Of a DNA stretch of 41,509 nucleotides, positions 10,934 through 21,439 are shown piece by piece. The first letter of the stretch is position 1. Each line of letters starts with the position of its first letter. Under the pieces are notes generated by a model, which saw nothing but the letters and a program-made list of their open reading frames with translations, was not told where the DNA came from and ran no database searches. Origin of the DNA: an uncultured Sphingorhabdus sp. (GTDB taxonomy: Bacteria > Pseudomonadota > Alphaproteobacteria > Sphingomonadales > Sphingomonadaceae); assembly GCA_937944295.1 (NCBI GenBank), contig CALDZL010000059.1, positions 1 through 41,509 on the forward strand, written 5' to 3'. A program made the position numbers and the translations under genes.

Positions 10934-11736
10934 TAGCGTTTACGGATTTGGTTAAGCACTTCATAGCTCATGACGGCGCTTGATATAGCGGCGTTCAGAC
11001 TGTCGGCTTTGCCCTTCATCGGCATTTTCACCAATATATCGCAGCATTGTTCATAATCGAGCGGTAATCCTTGTGCCTCGTTTCCCGTCAAAACAAAGGC
11101 TGGTGTTTGATAGGATATGGCTTGATAATCATTATCACTCTTGAGGCTCGTGCCAATTAATTGTCCAGGCCCAGATTGCTTCCATGCGATAAATTCATCC
11201 CAAGAGCATTTGACAATCTTTTGCGTAAAAATAGCACCCATTGAGGCGCGAATGGTTTCAACAGAAAAAGGGTCGGTACAATCATCGATTAAAAATAATC
11301 CGCCTCCACCAACGGCATCGCATGTGCGCATCATGGTGCCCAGATTACCAGGATCGCGCATATCTTGAACCGCCATCCAAATATCGGCATCATTACGATT
11401 AATATTGTTTAGTGAAATATCTATGTCCGCGAATATACCAACAGCCATTTGCGCATTATCTTTGCCGGTAATTTTTGCAATTATCTCGCGGTTTGTCTCG
11501 ATAATATCGCCGCCATTACTTTCTACTGTATCGCACAATATCGTGGCGAGGGGATGCTCTTTTTGGTTTTGATCTAAAAAAATCATCTCAGGAATGTAAC
11601 CAGCCTCTCGGGCTTCGGTTAATATACGTAGACCTTCCGCGATAAATTTATATTCTCGTTTACGATGCTTTTTCTCCCGCAAAGATCTGACTCTTTTGAT
11701 GAGCGGATTGGAAAAACCTGTTATCTCTCGGCGCAT
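10930..11736 (-). CDS. TrmH/SpoU-family RNA 2'-O-methyltransferase
   Basis: SAM-dependent RNA ribose methyltransferase with the knotted SPOUT fold; the target (23S rRNA or tRNA) cannot be told from sequence. The N-terminal substrate-binding domain (NPLIKRVRSLREKKHR, FIAEGLRILTEA) precedes the catalytic motifs DPGNLGTMMRTCDAVG, LTGNEAQGLP and SLNAAISSAVMSYE. I chose the ATG at 11736 (MRREITGF, 268 residues) because it follows the ptsH stop by one base (TAATATG), the usual coupling in this operon. An upstream in-frame ATG at 11775 would overlap ptsH by 38 bases and add residues unlike the family. It is the last gene of the chvI-to-ptsH operon. Confidence 0.9.
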   Translation of the reverse strand: MRREITGFSNPLIKRVRSLREKKHRKREYKFIAEGLRILTEAREAGYIPEMIFLDQNQKEHPLATILCDTVESNGGDIIETNREIIAKITGKDNAQMAVGIFADIDISLNNINRNDADIWMAVQDMRDPGNLGTMMRTCDAVGGGGLFLIDDCTDPFSVETIRASMGAIFTQKIVKCSWDEFIAWKQSGPGQLIGTSLKSDNDYQAISYQTPAFVLTGNEAQGLPLDYEQCCDILVKMPMKGKADSLNAAISSAVMSYEVLNQIRKRY

Positions 11737-11737
11737 A

Positions 11738-12061
11738 TTAATCTTCACCAAAGCCATCAAGCAGCAAACCTTCAAGGCGTTTCAATGCATGCTCGGCATG
11801 GTCTTTATCAATGGGATCATACTCTATAATAACATCAATGCTATTGCCTTTGGCAGCACCCAACATCATCAGGCCCATAATGGAATTGCCAACCGCTTTT
11901 TGGTCATTTTTGGTCACAAATATGGAAAGGTCTTTGGGTAGTTTATTAACCAAAGCGACAAATTTGGAACTTGCTCTTGCATGCAGCCCTTTATTGTTCA
12001 CAATCATGATATTTTTGTGAATGCTGAGTTTATTATCAGCATTATTTGGACTGTCGTTCAT
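11738..12061 (-). CDS. ptsH: HPr phosphocarrier protein
   Basis: Small phosphocarrier of the PTS, phosphorylated on His by Enzyme I and on Ser by HprK. The 107-residue protein has an N-terminal extension of about 12-18 residues ahead of the usual start. The active-site His27 lies in NKGLHARASSKFV and the regulatory Ser60 in GNSIMGLMMLGAAKG, both intact. The start overlaps the EIIA stop (ATGA). With EIIA, HprK and RapZ nearby and no sugar permease in the window, it should serve a regulatory chain (PTS-Ntr-like) rather than sugar uptake; this is inference from context. Enzyme I is not in this window. Confidence 0.96.
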   Translation of the reverse strand: MNDSPNNADNKLSIHKNIMIVNNKGLHARASSKFVALVNKLPKDLSIFVTKNDQKAVGNSIMGLMMLGAAKGNSIDVIIEYDPIDKDHAEHALKRLEGLLLDGFGED

Positions 12062-12468
12062 TCGCTCTCCGCTAATAATTCAGAAGCAACATTGATATAT
12101 TTACGCCCAGCATCCTTGGCGACTATAATGGCTTCTGCGATATTCATGGATTTTCGCGCACTTTCTAGGCGGATCAACATAGGAAGATTTACGCCTGCAA
12201 TAACTTCCACTGTACCGCTATTTAGTAGAGAAATAGAAAGATTCGAAGGTGTACCTCCGAAGAGATCGGTTAAAATTATAACGCCCGATCCAGAATCAAC
12301 ATCTTTGATCGCTGTTTTAATATTGACACGCTGTTTCTCCATATCATCGTGCGGACCAATACAGATAGTTGCAATGGATTTTTGTGGACCAACAACATGC
12401 TCCAATGCGATCAAAAATTCTTTCGCTAAACTCCCATGGGTAACGATTACCATTCCTATCATTGTCAA
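12058..12468 (-). CDS. PTS EIIA component, mannose family (EIIA-Man-like)
   Basis: Phosphoryl acceptor of HPr. The 136-residue protein is a lone EIIA domain: MVIVTHGSLAKEFLIALEHV with the phospho-His11, and LTDLFGGTPSNLS in the second half, both hallmarks of the mannose-type IIA fold. EIIB, EIIC and EIID domains are absent, as is usual in alphaproteobacteria where this gene (often called manX) sits beside hprK and ptsH. It overlaps ptsH by four bases, so translation is coupled. It probably works as a phosphorylation-dependent regulator; the partner is unknown. A second in-frame ATG two codons on could also start it. Confidence 0.94.
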   Translation of the reverse strand: MTMIGMVIVTHGSLAKEFLIALEHVVGPQKSIATICIGPHDDMEKQRVNIKTAIKDVDSGSGVIILTDLFGGTPSNLSISLLNSGTVEVIAGVNLPMLIRLESARKSMNIAEAIIVAKDAGRKYINVASELLAESE

Positions 12469-12516
12469 TTTAGGCCACCTTATGCTTCAAAATATGCGAT
12501 AAACACCTTGAATAAA

Positions 12517-13449
12517 TTAAATATTATCGGGAAAACCCTCTAAAGACTCAATTATGCGAGATGATAAATTTCTGTGTAATATATTGGAAGAAAACCCTGA
12601 TTTTTGCAATAGTTTCCCGAATGTTTCCGTTATATGGACCGAGCGATGACGCCCACCAGTACACCCAAATGCAATATTTACATAAGCTTTGCTCTGTTTT
12701 TCATAGAGCGGTAATATGTGCAATAATAAATCAAGTATTTTTTCTAGTGTCGCTTCATATTCACTATCCTGACGTATATAGTCTGCAACATCTTGATTGA
12801 GGCCAGTTTTTGGTCTTAAATTATCGTCCCAATGTGGATTGCGCAGAAAACGCATGTCAAATATTAGATCAACATTATTGGGAACACCTCTCGAAAATCC
12901 AAAACTAGTAAGTGTGATTGCCATTCTAGGAGCACTATCCAGAGCAAATTTTTGCCTGATTTCTTGTTGCAAATCATTAACCGACATTTTGCTCGTATCG
13001 ATTATATTTTCTGCCCAACGGCGATAAGGTTCTAATAATTGCCTTTCTTGAGCTATACCATCATGAGCAGGTCGATCATGGCTTAATGGATGTCTGCGCC
13101 TGGATTCTGTATATCGACGTTCTAATTCATTGCCATTACAGTCGAGGAATAATGTGATAATCTTTAATTTTCTATCTTGCTCTAACTTTTTGATTTGGTT
13201 GATGAACGTATTGGCTTCTATGCCGCGTGTACGACTATCAAACCCCAAGGCTAGAGGGGCATTTGTCTCATGGATTGTTGATGGAGTGTCTATCAAGGCA
13301 CCAATGAGACGAATTGGAAAATTATCAACGGCCTCCCAGCCAATATCTTCTAACGTTTTTAAAGCTGTAGATTTGCCAGCACCTGATAAGCCAGAGACCA
13401 ATAATATGGTTTGAATATTATCTTCATTATTGGAATCGCTCTGTGTCAT
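12517..13449 (-). CDS. rapZ: RNase adapter / nucleotide-binding protein RapZ (YvcJ family)
   Basis: P-loop protein. In E. coli it binds sRNA GlmZ and guides RNase E to control glucosamine-6-phosphate synthase; in alphaproteobacteria the target is not established. The 310-residue protein has Walker A GLSGAGKS at residues 20-27, the following TLEDIGWEAVDNFP block, and the C-terminal domain with AFGCTGGRHRSVHI. It lies 48 bases after hprK and 48 before the EIIA gene on the same strand, fitting the conserved hprK-rapZ-EIIA-ptsH order. Confidence 0.95.
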   Translation of the reverse strand: MTQSDSNNEDNIQTILLVSGLSGAGKSTALKTLEDIGWEAVDNFPIRLIGALIDTPSTIHETNAPLALGFDSRTRGIEANTFINQIKKLEQDRKLKIITLFLDCNGNELERRYTESRRRHPLSHDRPAHDGIAQERQLLEPYRRWAENIIDTSKMSVNDLQQEIRQKFALDSAPRMAITLTSFGFSRGVPNNVDLIFDMRFLRNPHWDDNLRPKTGLNQDVADYIRQDSEYEATLEKILDLLLHILPLYEKQSKAYVNIAFGCTGGRHRSVHITETFGKLLQKSGFSSNILHRNLSSRIIESLEGFPDNI

Positions 13450-13497
13450 AATTAATAATATAGGGATTATCCCGATATATCCTATGAAAAATATATA

Positions 13498-13944
13498 TTA
13501 ATGAGCATTAACACTATTTATTAAGTGCTTAAAATTAATTATAGCTTGTTCTATTTTAATTGGAGCGGATATTTCAAATGGAAATATTTTAATGCATGGG
13601 ATAGTATATGAGTCATAGCTTATTAGGGGCAAAGGGCTAGGATTACGTTCATAATTATCATTTAACTGTACGATAAGCTTGAGCGATATATTATTGACAC
13701 ATTGCATTGGAATTATACCAACGCCCCTAATCTCTATTGCATCAATATGATGCGCAGTTTGCCTCAATATGGGATTATCCTTCTCGCCTGTTATAGTAAT
13801 AAGATCATCCGCAATTAATTGCGCTCCGCGATCGATTAACCGCAATGCTATGTCAGATTTACCCGACCCTGATGCCCCAATTATTAAGACTCCATTATCT
13901 CCAATGGCAACTGCTGTGCCACTAAGAGATTGCGCTTTATTCAT
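13498..13944 (-). CDS. hprK: HPr kinase/phosphorylase, short alphaproteobacterial form
   Basis: Phosphorylates HPr on its regulatory serine using ATP or pyrophosphate and reverses the reaction. At 148 residues it is only the C-terminal catalytic domain; the N-terminal half found in Firmicutes (about 310 residues in all) is absent, as is normal in alphaproteobacteria. Walker A is GASGSGKS (residues 23-30), followed by LIADD, and the HprK signature EIRGVGIIPM is at residues 71-80. The substrate serine is present in the HPr encoded in the same operon. Its start overlaps the end of the chvG-like kinase gene by eight bases. Confidence 0.94.
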   Translation of the reverse strand: MNKAQSLSGTAVAIGDNGVLIIGASGSGKSDIALRLIDRGAQLIADDLITITGEKDNPILRQTAHHIDAIEIRGVGIIPMQCVNNISLKLIVQLNDNYERNPSPLPLISYDSYTIPCIKIFPFEISAPIKIEQAIINFKHLINSVNAH

Positions 13945-15496
13945 GGCTTTCTACTGCTGGTAACTGAATTTCAAAGCATGCGCCTTGAATATTATCAGGG
14001 CGCTTTATTGCTCTTATGACGCCATCATGCGCTTCTATAATGGTGCGTGAGATGGCCAATCCTAAGCCGCTATGTTTACCAAAATCTTTGTCTGGCCGCG
14101 ATGAATAAAAACGTTGAAATATTTTTTCATAATCACTTTCTTTAATGCCAGGACCATTATCACAGACTCTAATGACAATGATATTATCCATTGTTTCTAT
14201 GTCTATTTTAATGGGTTTATTGGCTTTATTAAAGGAAAGTGCATTGTCGATTAGATTTTCAAAAACGCGCTCGACCCGTGTCTTTTCAGCCATAATAGTG
14301 AGCGATAGGCTTTGATCATATTCAAATAATATTTTTTGACCATCATCACGCTGCTTGCGATGTATTATTATGTTGTTGATAAGGTTAATAATATTGATAT
14401 TTTCAAACTGTGCTTTGGCAATTTGAGAGTCCACACGGCCAGCTTCTGCTATATCTGTGATAAGCCTGTCCATACGGCGCACATCGTCTTTGGCAATGTT
14501 CAGCAATTGCACTGTAAGGTTAGGGTCTTTTATGTTTTCAAGACCATCAAGCGCAGAACGCAGCGAGGCGAGTGGGTTTTTAATCTCATGTGCAACATCA
14601 TCGGCAAAGGATTGGGTAAGTTCTATTCGATTACGCAGTGCCATGCTCATATCGGACAAAGCACGAGCTAACATGCCAATTTCATCGCTTCGTTCTGGTA
14701 ATCTTGGAATAGTAACATGCGGCGAACGCCCCATTCTTACTTTGACTGCTGATGTTGCTAAGTGTCTGATAGGCCTTACAATTGTACGTGCTAAAAATAG
14801 AGATAATAGTATAGATATAGTCAAAACAATTAGAAAAAATATGAATATTCTGGCTCTTTCGGCACGTATTTTAATTCGCAAATCATGCGCGTTAATAGTT
14901 TCGATCAGTGTGAAATTACTGTCCATAGTTTTGGCTATAGTAATAATTACAGGTGAGAGATCCCTTGCATTGCGCACTTCTGAATAGGGATTATTGGCAG
15001 AGACCAATTCGATATTATCCCACGAAGATAATATATCATTGTTCGGTTCTTCAAAGGATTGTAATTTTGGGGCTAATACTAAGAAATTGAACACATAATC
15101 TAAATAGCGTGCGACTATTTTCTCTACAGGCTCATTATCAGGATTGCGCAGAATATATGTTGGTTCAGCGATTAAGAAATTATCGATCACCTTAACACCT
15201 TTGTCATTGTATAGACGTAATCTTGAATCATTCTTTTTACCGATTCGCACCAAATATTCGGCTCTTTTGTCAACTGGCGTCTCGGTAATTATTTTGGCGA
15301 TGGCATCCATTTTAATGCGAGACGTTTTCAAGCGTTCCTCAAAAAGGCCTGTACGAAAGCTGTCGAGTGCAAATAGTCCAAATACCATAAGAGCCAGAGC
15401 AAATATATTAACGGCTAATATGCGTGTTGTTAGCGAAAATCGTTTGCTCCAACGTAAAGTAAGGTTGGTATTAATTTTTTGCTCAATAAGTTTCAT
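13937..15496 (-). CDS. chvG: Sensor histidine kinase, ChvG/ExoS-like
   Basis: Inner-membrane kinase of the ChvG-ChvI system, which in rhizobia and Agrobacterium responds to acid and envelope stress. The 519 residues show a transmembrane helix at about 24-46, a periplasmic sensor of about 170 residues, a second helix at about 217-238, a HAMP domain ([15 protein letters not shown] onward), the H box [19 protein letters not shown] with His303, then N, G1 (DNGPGI), F and G2 (HSGLGLAIS) boxes. All catalytic parts are present. It overlaps chvI (ATGA) upstream and hprK downstream. In alphaproteobacteria ChvI can be controlled by HPr/HprK state; the shared operon fits, but no direct evidence is visible here. 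Confidence 0.93.
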   Translation of the reverse strand: MKLIEQKINTNLTLRWSKRFSLTTRILAVNIFALALMVFGLFALDSFRTGLFEERLKTSRIKMDAIAKIITETPVDKRAEYLVRIGKKNDSRLRLYNDKGVKVIDNFLIAEPTYILRNPDNEPVEKIVARYLDYVFNFLVLAPKLQSFEEPNNDILSSWDNIELVSANNPYSEVRNARDLSPVIITIAKTMDSNFTLIETINAHDLRIKIRAERARIFIFFLIVLTISILLSLFLARTIVRPIRHLATSAVKVRMGRSPHVTIPRLPERSDEIGMLARALSDMSMALRNRIELTQSFADDVAHEIKNPLASLRSALDGLENIKDPNLTVQLLNIAKDDVRRMDRLITDIAEAGRVDSQIAKAQFENINIINLINNIIIHRKQRDDGQKILFEYDQSLSLTIMAEKTRVERVFENLIDNALSFNKANKPIKIDIETMDNIIVIRVCDNGPGIKESDYEKIFQRFYSSRPDKDFGKHSGLGLAISRTIIEAHDGVIRAIKRPDNIQGACFEIQLPAVESHE

Positions 15497-16200
15497 TCGG
15501 TTGAAAAACGATAGCCTGCACCATATAATGTATCGATAGCAGCAAATTCTGGGTCCCTCTCTTTAAACTTTTTGCGCAATCTTTTAATATGGCTGTCAAT
15601 GGTGCGGTCATCAACATAAATATCATCTTCATAAGCCGCATCCATGAGTTGACTTCGGGTTCTAATGACACCAGGACGTGCAGCCAATAACTCTAATATG
15701 ATAAATTCGGTAACAGTAAGCGTAACGCTTTTTTGTTTCCATTTTACATGGTGCCGGGCTGGATCCATCTCTAAATCACCGCGAACAATGATTTCCATTT
15801 CATCATTATTTAGCGTAACATTATTATCTGCATCATATTGAGATCTTCGCAATATAGCTTTAATGCGGGCTAACAATAGCCGGTTTGAAAATGGTTTTGC
15901 GATGTAATCATCTGCCCCCATAGCAAGACCAAGCGCTTCATCCAACTCATCATCTTTAGATGTTAAAAATATTACAGGAATAGTACTTTTTTCTCGTAAT
16001 CGACGTAATAATTCTATCCCGTCCATTTTGGGCATTTTAATATCGAAAATTGCTAACTCTGGAGGAGAGTTAATCAGCGCATCAAGGGCAACCTCGCTAT
16101 CGGAATATATACGAGTGGTAAATCCTTCTGCTTGCAAAGCGATCGACAAAGATGTCAATATATTGCGGTCATCATCTACTAATGCGATTGTGGCTGTCAT
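15493..16200 (-). CDS. chvI: OmpR-family response regulator, ChvI-like
   Basis: DNA-binding regulator phosphorylated by the adjacent kinase. The receiver domain has the acidic pocket (Asp9-Asp10-Asp11), phospho-acceptor Asp53 in [10 protein letters not shown], Thr80 and Lys102 (AKPF). The C-terminal winged helix runs from about residue 135 ([56 protein letters not shown]). At 235 residues it is full length. It is the first gene of a seven-gene minus-strand operon ending with the SpoU methyltransferase. The 186 bases upstream, shared with the divergent acidic-protein gene, must carry its promoter, but I see no convincing -35/-10 pair. Confidence 0.94.
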   Translation of the reverse strand: MTATIALVDDDRNILTSLSIALQAEGFTTRIYSDSEVALDALINSPPELAIFDIKMPKMDGIELLRRLREKSTIPVIFLTSKDDELDEALGLAMGADDYIAKPFSNRLLLARIKAILRRSQYDADNNVTLNNDEMEIIVRGDLEMDPARHHVKWKQKSVTLTVTEFIILELLAARPGVIRTRSQLMDAAYEDDIYVDDRTIDSHIKRLRKKFKERDPEFAAIDTLYGAGYRFSTE

Positions 16201-16386
16201 AAGTTGATCTTAGAACTGTTCGATTGCTGTTACAAGATTGTTTCTAAGCTTGATAAGATTAAGTCATATCATAATTAATTTATAGCCGTATAGTTTATTT
16301 TACATAGTTTCATTGTTCGTCGGCGATTTTTAGTGATATTGATTATATAAAGCCAGTGAATCACAGCAAAATATAGGAGAATAAAT

Positions 16387-16692
16387 ATGGGCATGTTAGA
16401 CGGATTATTAAACAATGTTGATGGTATTGCAGAGAAATTGGGGGTTGATCCTGATCAAGCTAAGGATATTGTTGGTTCGCTTGGTGAAAAATTAAGTGGT
16501 GATGGTGACAAAATGGAAGCCCTAAAAGAAGTTGCTGAAGAAAAAGGCATTTCCCTCGACAGCTTGACAGAAATGGTCAATGGTGATGAAGGTCTTATGG
16601 GCAAATTAGGCGGTATGTTAGACCGCGATGGTGATGGAAACCCACTTAATGATATTGCGGATATGGCAAAAGGTTTTTTCAGCAAAGATTGA
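16387..16692 (+). CDS. Small acidic protein with Ca-loop-like C-terminus (DUF937-like)
   Basis: A 101-residue soluble acidic protein with no signal peptide. Two helical stretches (about 3-35 and 38-68) resemble the DUF937/YidB type of small protein. Near the C-terminus DRDGDGNPLND has the DxDxDG pattern of an EF-hand or dockerin calcium loop, a motif I have seen at the end of DUF937 proteins. It has a strong ribosome site (GGAG, 7-8 bases before ATG) and its own strong terminator, so it is monocistronic and probably well expressed. It lies divergent from chvI. The function is unknown and the DUF937 link is from memory of motif style only. Confidence 0.8.
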   Translation: MGMLDGLLNNVDGIAEKLGVDPDQAKDIVGSLGEKLSGDGDKMEALKEVAEEKGISLDSLTEMVNGDEGLMGKLGGMLDRDGDGNPLNDIADMAKGFFSKD

Positions 16693-16714
16693 TAAAATCA
16701 TGAGAGGAAATTGA

Positions 16715-16742
16715 GAGCCTGTGTTTTACAGGCTCCTTTTTG
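16715..16742 (+). terminator. Intrinsic terminator after the small acidic gene
   Basis: Perfect 8-bp stem GAGCCTGT / ACAGGCTC with a 5-base loop, followed by CTTTTTGT. It begins 22 bases after the stop codon. Confidence 0.85.
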
Positions 16743-16774
16743 TGCTGAATATATAATTTTTATTGAAATAGCGG

Positions 16775-17227
16775 TTAAATCACCTCGATATGAATGATGC
16801 CATCTTTCACATCCACTATTGTTGCGCTTTTACCTTTTTTGATAGAATTCCCGCGTGCTGGCCATTCGCTGTCACCAACTCTTGCGCGCCCCTCATGCGC
16901 ATTAACATCTTGTGTGACAATTACAGATTGACCAATCATTCGGGCCGAGCGATCATTGAGTAGCGGATCTTCAACGCTGGCACCGCGCTCTAAATACCAC
17001 TTACGGCCAAGAAAGACTGCGGCAATGCTTAAGACAGCAAAAATTCCAAATTGCAGAGCAGGCAATAGACCTATTGCAAAAGTAAGGATACCCGTAATTG
17101 CAGCTGCTGCAGCTATCCATATCAAAAATACGCCTGGAATTATAATTTCGCCAATACCTAATATTGCAGCAAAGATGAGCCAAATATAAGCATGCGGCAT
17201 CTCTGCTAATTGATCGAATATATCCAT
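16775..17227 (-). CDS. NfeD-family membrane protein
   Basis: Partner of SPFH/stomatin-type proteins in membrane microdomains. The 150-residue protein has three to four hydrophobic helices in residues 12-75 (YIWLIFAAILGIGEIIIPG, LIWIAAAAAITGILTFAIG and a third) and a C-terminal OB-fold domain (VTQDVNAHEGRARVGDSEWP). It lacks the N-terminal ClpP-like protease of long NfeD proteins. It starts three bases after the stop of the SPFH gene, the typical pairing. Confidence 0.9.
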   Translation of the reverse strand: MDIFDQLAEMPHAYIWLIFAAILGIGEIIIPGVFLIWIAAAAAITGILTFAIGLLPALQFGIFAVLSIAAVFLGRKWYLERGASVEDPLLNDRSARMIGQSVIVTQDVNAHEGRARVGDSEWPARGNSIKKGKSATIVDVKDGIIHIEVI

Positions 17228-17230
17228 GAT

Positions 17231-18187
17231 TTAAGACTTACTCCTTGGAACGCTTGTACGCTGCGTAACATTATCAGGTGCTAATATATCCCTGGTAAGC
17301 TCACCAATACCCCCTAAAGAGCCAATCAAATTGGTTGCTTCAACAGGGAATAATATGGTTTTAGCATTGGGTGATGTTGCAAATTTTTCAATGGCTTCGG
17401 TATATTTTTGCGCAACGAAATAGTTTATCGCTTGCTTGTCACCTTTAGCAATAGCTTCGGAGACAAATGTTGTCGCTTTCGCCTCGGCCTCGGCTTCGCG
17501 CTCACGCGCCTCAGCATCACGATAAGCGGCTTCACGGCGACCTTCAGCATCCAAAATCTGCGATTCTTTCTCGCCTTGCGCTTTAAGGATCGCGGCTTCA
17601 CGGAACCCCTCAGCTTCTAATATGTTGGCGCGTTTTTCCCGTTCCGCTTTCATTTGCCTTGCCATTGCATTAGAAATATCTTGAGGAGGACGAATATCTT
17701 TAATCTCAACGCGCGTAATTTTTACACCCCAAGGCGTAGTAGCATCATCAACCGTAACAAGCAGTCGACCATTGATTTCATCGCGTTTGGACAGTGTTTC
17801 ATCCAAATCCATAGAACCCATAACAGTACGTAAATTAGTTGTCGTCAAATTCATAATCGCCAGATAAAGGTCGTTCACTTCATAGGCGGCTTTGGCAGCA
17901 TCAAGGACTTGGAAGAAAACAACACCATCCGTTGCAATCATTGCATTGTCCTTGGTGATAATTTCTTGACCTGGTATATCTAATACTTGCTCCATCATAT
18001 TGACTTTGCGGCCAACGCGATAAAAAAAGGCAGGGAAAAAGTTAAACCCTGGTTTTGCTGTCATGTGATAGCGGCCAAAATATTCTATGGTGTAATGAAA
18101 ACCTTGTCGTACGATTTTAATACTGGCCATTAAATATATTAAAACCAATATTACTGATAAAAATGTTACGAATAAAAAGCCGCCCAT
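17231..18187 (-). CDS. SPFH/band-7 protein (QmcA/stomatin-like)
   Basis: Membrane scaffold protein of flotillin-like microdomains, proposed to act with NfeD in protein quality control or membrane organisation. From the chosen start it has 318 residues: one N-terminal transmembrane helix (FVTFLSVILVLIYLMASI), the SPFH domain (about 30-190, with PGFNFFPAFFYRVG and MMEQVLDIPGQEIITKDNA), then an alanine/glutamate-rich coiled coil (AEREKRANILEAEGFREAA onward) and a hydrophobic tail. An upstream in-frame ATG at 18280 would add 31 residues, but only 18187 has a strong ribosome site, and 318 residues matches QmcA (about 305). Confidence 0.92.
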   Translation of the reverse strand: MGGFLFVTFLSVILVLIYLMASIKIVRQGFHYTIEYFGRYHMTAKPGFNFFPAFFYRVGRKVNMMEQVLDIPGQEIITKDNAMIATDGVVFFQVLDAAKAAYEVNDLYLAIMNLTTTNLRTVMGSMDLDETLSKRDEINGRLLVTVDDATTPWGVKITRVEIKDIRPPQDISNAMARQMKAEREKRANILEAEGFREAAILKAQGEKESQILDAEGRREAAYRDAEAREREAEAEAKATTFVSEAIAKGDKQAINYFVAQKYTEAIEKFATSPNAKTILFPVEATNLIGSLGGIGELTRDILAPDNVTQRTSVPRSKS

Positions 18188-18196
18188 ATGAATTTT

Positions 18197-18202
18197 CTCC
18201 TC
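18197..18202 (-). promoter_or_regulatory. Ribosome binding site deciding the SPFH start
   Basis: GAGGAG on the minus strand, 9 bases before the ATG at 18187. Nothing similar precedes the upstream in-frame ATG at 18280. Confidence 0.75.
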
Positions 18203-18386
18203 ATTTAACAAATTAGCTTTTAAAAATAAAAAGCCAAGCATAAATATTGTAATAGCAAATTTGGCTATTAATTCTATCACATAGGAATGGAAACCTAGTT
18301 ATTGGTGCGCAATTATCGTATGTTTGTTGATAAGTAGATGGCTTTATAATGAATCATTTTGTAAGCTTTGCTATATTAATAAATTT

Positions 18387-18391
18387 GGGGA
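18387..18391 (+). promoter_or_regulatory. Ribosome binding site supporting a GTG start of the M28 peptidase
   Basis: GGGGA lies 7 bases before GTG at 18399. Starting there puts the signal peptide exactly at the N-terminus; upstream in-frame starts put 25 polar residues ahead of it. Confidence 0.5.
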
Positions 18392-18398
18392 ACATAAA

Positions 18399-19892
18399 GT
18401 GCGTAACAATTTCTACACATTTATCTACAGCTTGTTTTTGATGGCAAGTTCATTTGCTATTCCATCTAAAGCGCAAGAAATTAGTGAAGATGATTTGCGC
18501 ACGCACATTAAGATATTGGCCAGCGATGAATTTGAGGGGAGAGAGCCAGGCACAAAAGGCGGTATCAAAACGGTGCATTATTTGGCCAAACAATGGTTTG
18601 ATGCAGGTTATGTCGGCGGAGCCAAAGATGGTAGCTTTTATCAAAGTGTACCTCTAGTGAAAAGACTACCGCAATCGCATATTGTGACATATAATAAAAA
18701 TAACTTCACGCGAGAAATAGGCAACAGCGAAATAGCATTAATTGGGAAAGACGCGGCCGAGAAATTCTCCAGCTCCACCATATTTGGCGGCTATGGCATA
18801 AAGGATGATGGTAGCGCTATTGACAATGTGAGAGGAAAAGCGGTCTTTATATTGGGCGGTAATCCGCCTTTTATTGAAGGTGAGGCAGCATCGGTAAATG
18901 TACGCAGCGATAAATTAGCGCAAGCAGGTGCGGCGGCTGTCATAATCATATTAAGCGAAGATAGTGATTGGAGGCGCTTTAGTAGGTTTTTAACTGCACG
19001 TCCTGTATCTTTACAATCTAGTGATAGTGGCATTAGAATTAATGGATTGGCAAGTTTCGATTATGGCAAGTCTCTTACAAAAGTGGCTAATATGAGTTGG
19101 AAAAAAATGCTTAAATCTGCCGAGAATGGTAAATTTAATGGCATAGATTTGGCGCTAATATCCAATTGGAATGTCCAGACCTCTATACGCAAATATGATA
19201 GCTATAATGTGATAGCTAAATTACCCGGATCGAAACCAGATGCAGGTTCTGTTTTTTTTACGGGGCATTGGGATCATTTCGGCTATTGCCGTCCTAAAGG
19301 CGAAAAAGATCGTATTTGTAATGGTGCGATCGATAATGCGAGTGGTATGTCCGTATTGATTGAGGTTGCTAAACATTTGGGCAAGAAGAAATTTGATAGA
19401 GATATATATTTTGTAGGCACAACCGCTGAGGAAGATGGACTATTGGGCGCTTATCATATGGTAGACAATCCGCCCGTAAATATAAAAAAAATAGCCATTG
19501 CCCTAAATGTCGATACAATTGCTATTGCTCCTAAAGGTGCAAAAGTAGCAATTATTGGGCGAGGGACAACAGACTTAGACCCTATAATTGAAAAAATAGC
19601 GAAAGGTCTAGGACGCGATATTGAAAGCAGTACTGATGCAAATGCTTTCATTCGCCGTCAAGATGGCTGGGCATTAGCTTCAAAAGGGGTTCCAGCTTTG
19701 ATGGTAGGTGGTTCATTTTCTGATTTAGATTTATTGTCAAAATTTTTGAGCAGTGATTACCATGGCGTTAGCGATGATTATAGTGAAGACACAGAATTGG
19801 GCGGGGCTGCCGAAGATGCTGTACTACATTTGAGGCTTGCAGAACATTTTGCAAATTTAAATACATATAGTGGAATCAAAGGTAGCGAATAA
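18399..19892 (+). CDS. M28-family zinc peptidase, exported
   Basis: Periplasmic or secreted di-zinc aminopeptidase. With the GTG start at 18399 it has 497 residues and a Sec signal peptide (RNNFYTFIYSLFLMASSFA, then IPSKAQ cleavage). The first third resembles M28 proteins with a PA-domain insert (around AAAVIIILSEDSDW). The zinc site is complete: His290 (GHWDHFG), Asp312 (GAIDNASG), Glu344-Glu345 (TAEEDG), Asp372 (LNVDT) and His455 (DYHGVSDDY). The natural substrate is unknown. It is followed by guaB 56 bases later on the same strand. Confidence 0.92.
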   Translation: MRNNFYTFIYSLFLMASSFAIPSKAQEISEDDLRTHIKILASDEFEGREPGTKGGIKTVHYLAKQWFDAGYVGGAKDGSFYQSVPLVKRLPQSHIVTYNKNNFTREIGNSEIALIGKDAAEKFSSSTIFGGYGIKDDGSAIDNVRGKAVFILGGNPPFIEGEAASVNVRSDKLAQAGAAAVIIILSEDSDWRRFSRFLTARPVSLQSSDSGIRINGLASFDYGKSLTKVANMSWKKMLKSAENGKFNGIDLALISNWNVQTSIRKYDSYNVIAKLPGSKPDAGSVFFTGHWDHFGYCRPKGEKDRICNGAIDNASGMSVLIEVAKHLGKKKFDRDIYFVGTTAEEDGLLGAYHMVDNPPVNIKKIAIALNVDTIAIAPKGAKVAIIGRGTTDLDPIIEKIAKGLGRDIESSTDANAFIRRQDGWALASKGVPALMVGGSFSDLDLLSKFLSSDYHGVSDDYSEDTELGGAAEDAVLHLRLAEHFANLNTYSGIKGSE

Positions 19893-19912
19893 TTTCTTTT
19901 CTGTTTACATGA

Positions 19913-21406
<1,494 letters not shown>

Positions 21407-21439
21407 TCAAATTCATGCCCCTTATTGTGTAAATTTCAT

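Noticed and set aside
14457-14987. Plus-strand open frame of 176 codons over the ChvG-like kinase
   Set aside because: Covers HAMP and H-box codons of a certain gene; no recognisable domain.
18187-18280. Longer N-terminus for the SPFH protein
   Set aside because: No ribosome site before the upstream ATG, while 18187 has GAGGAG at good spacing and gives the usual length.
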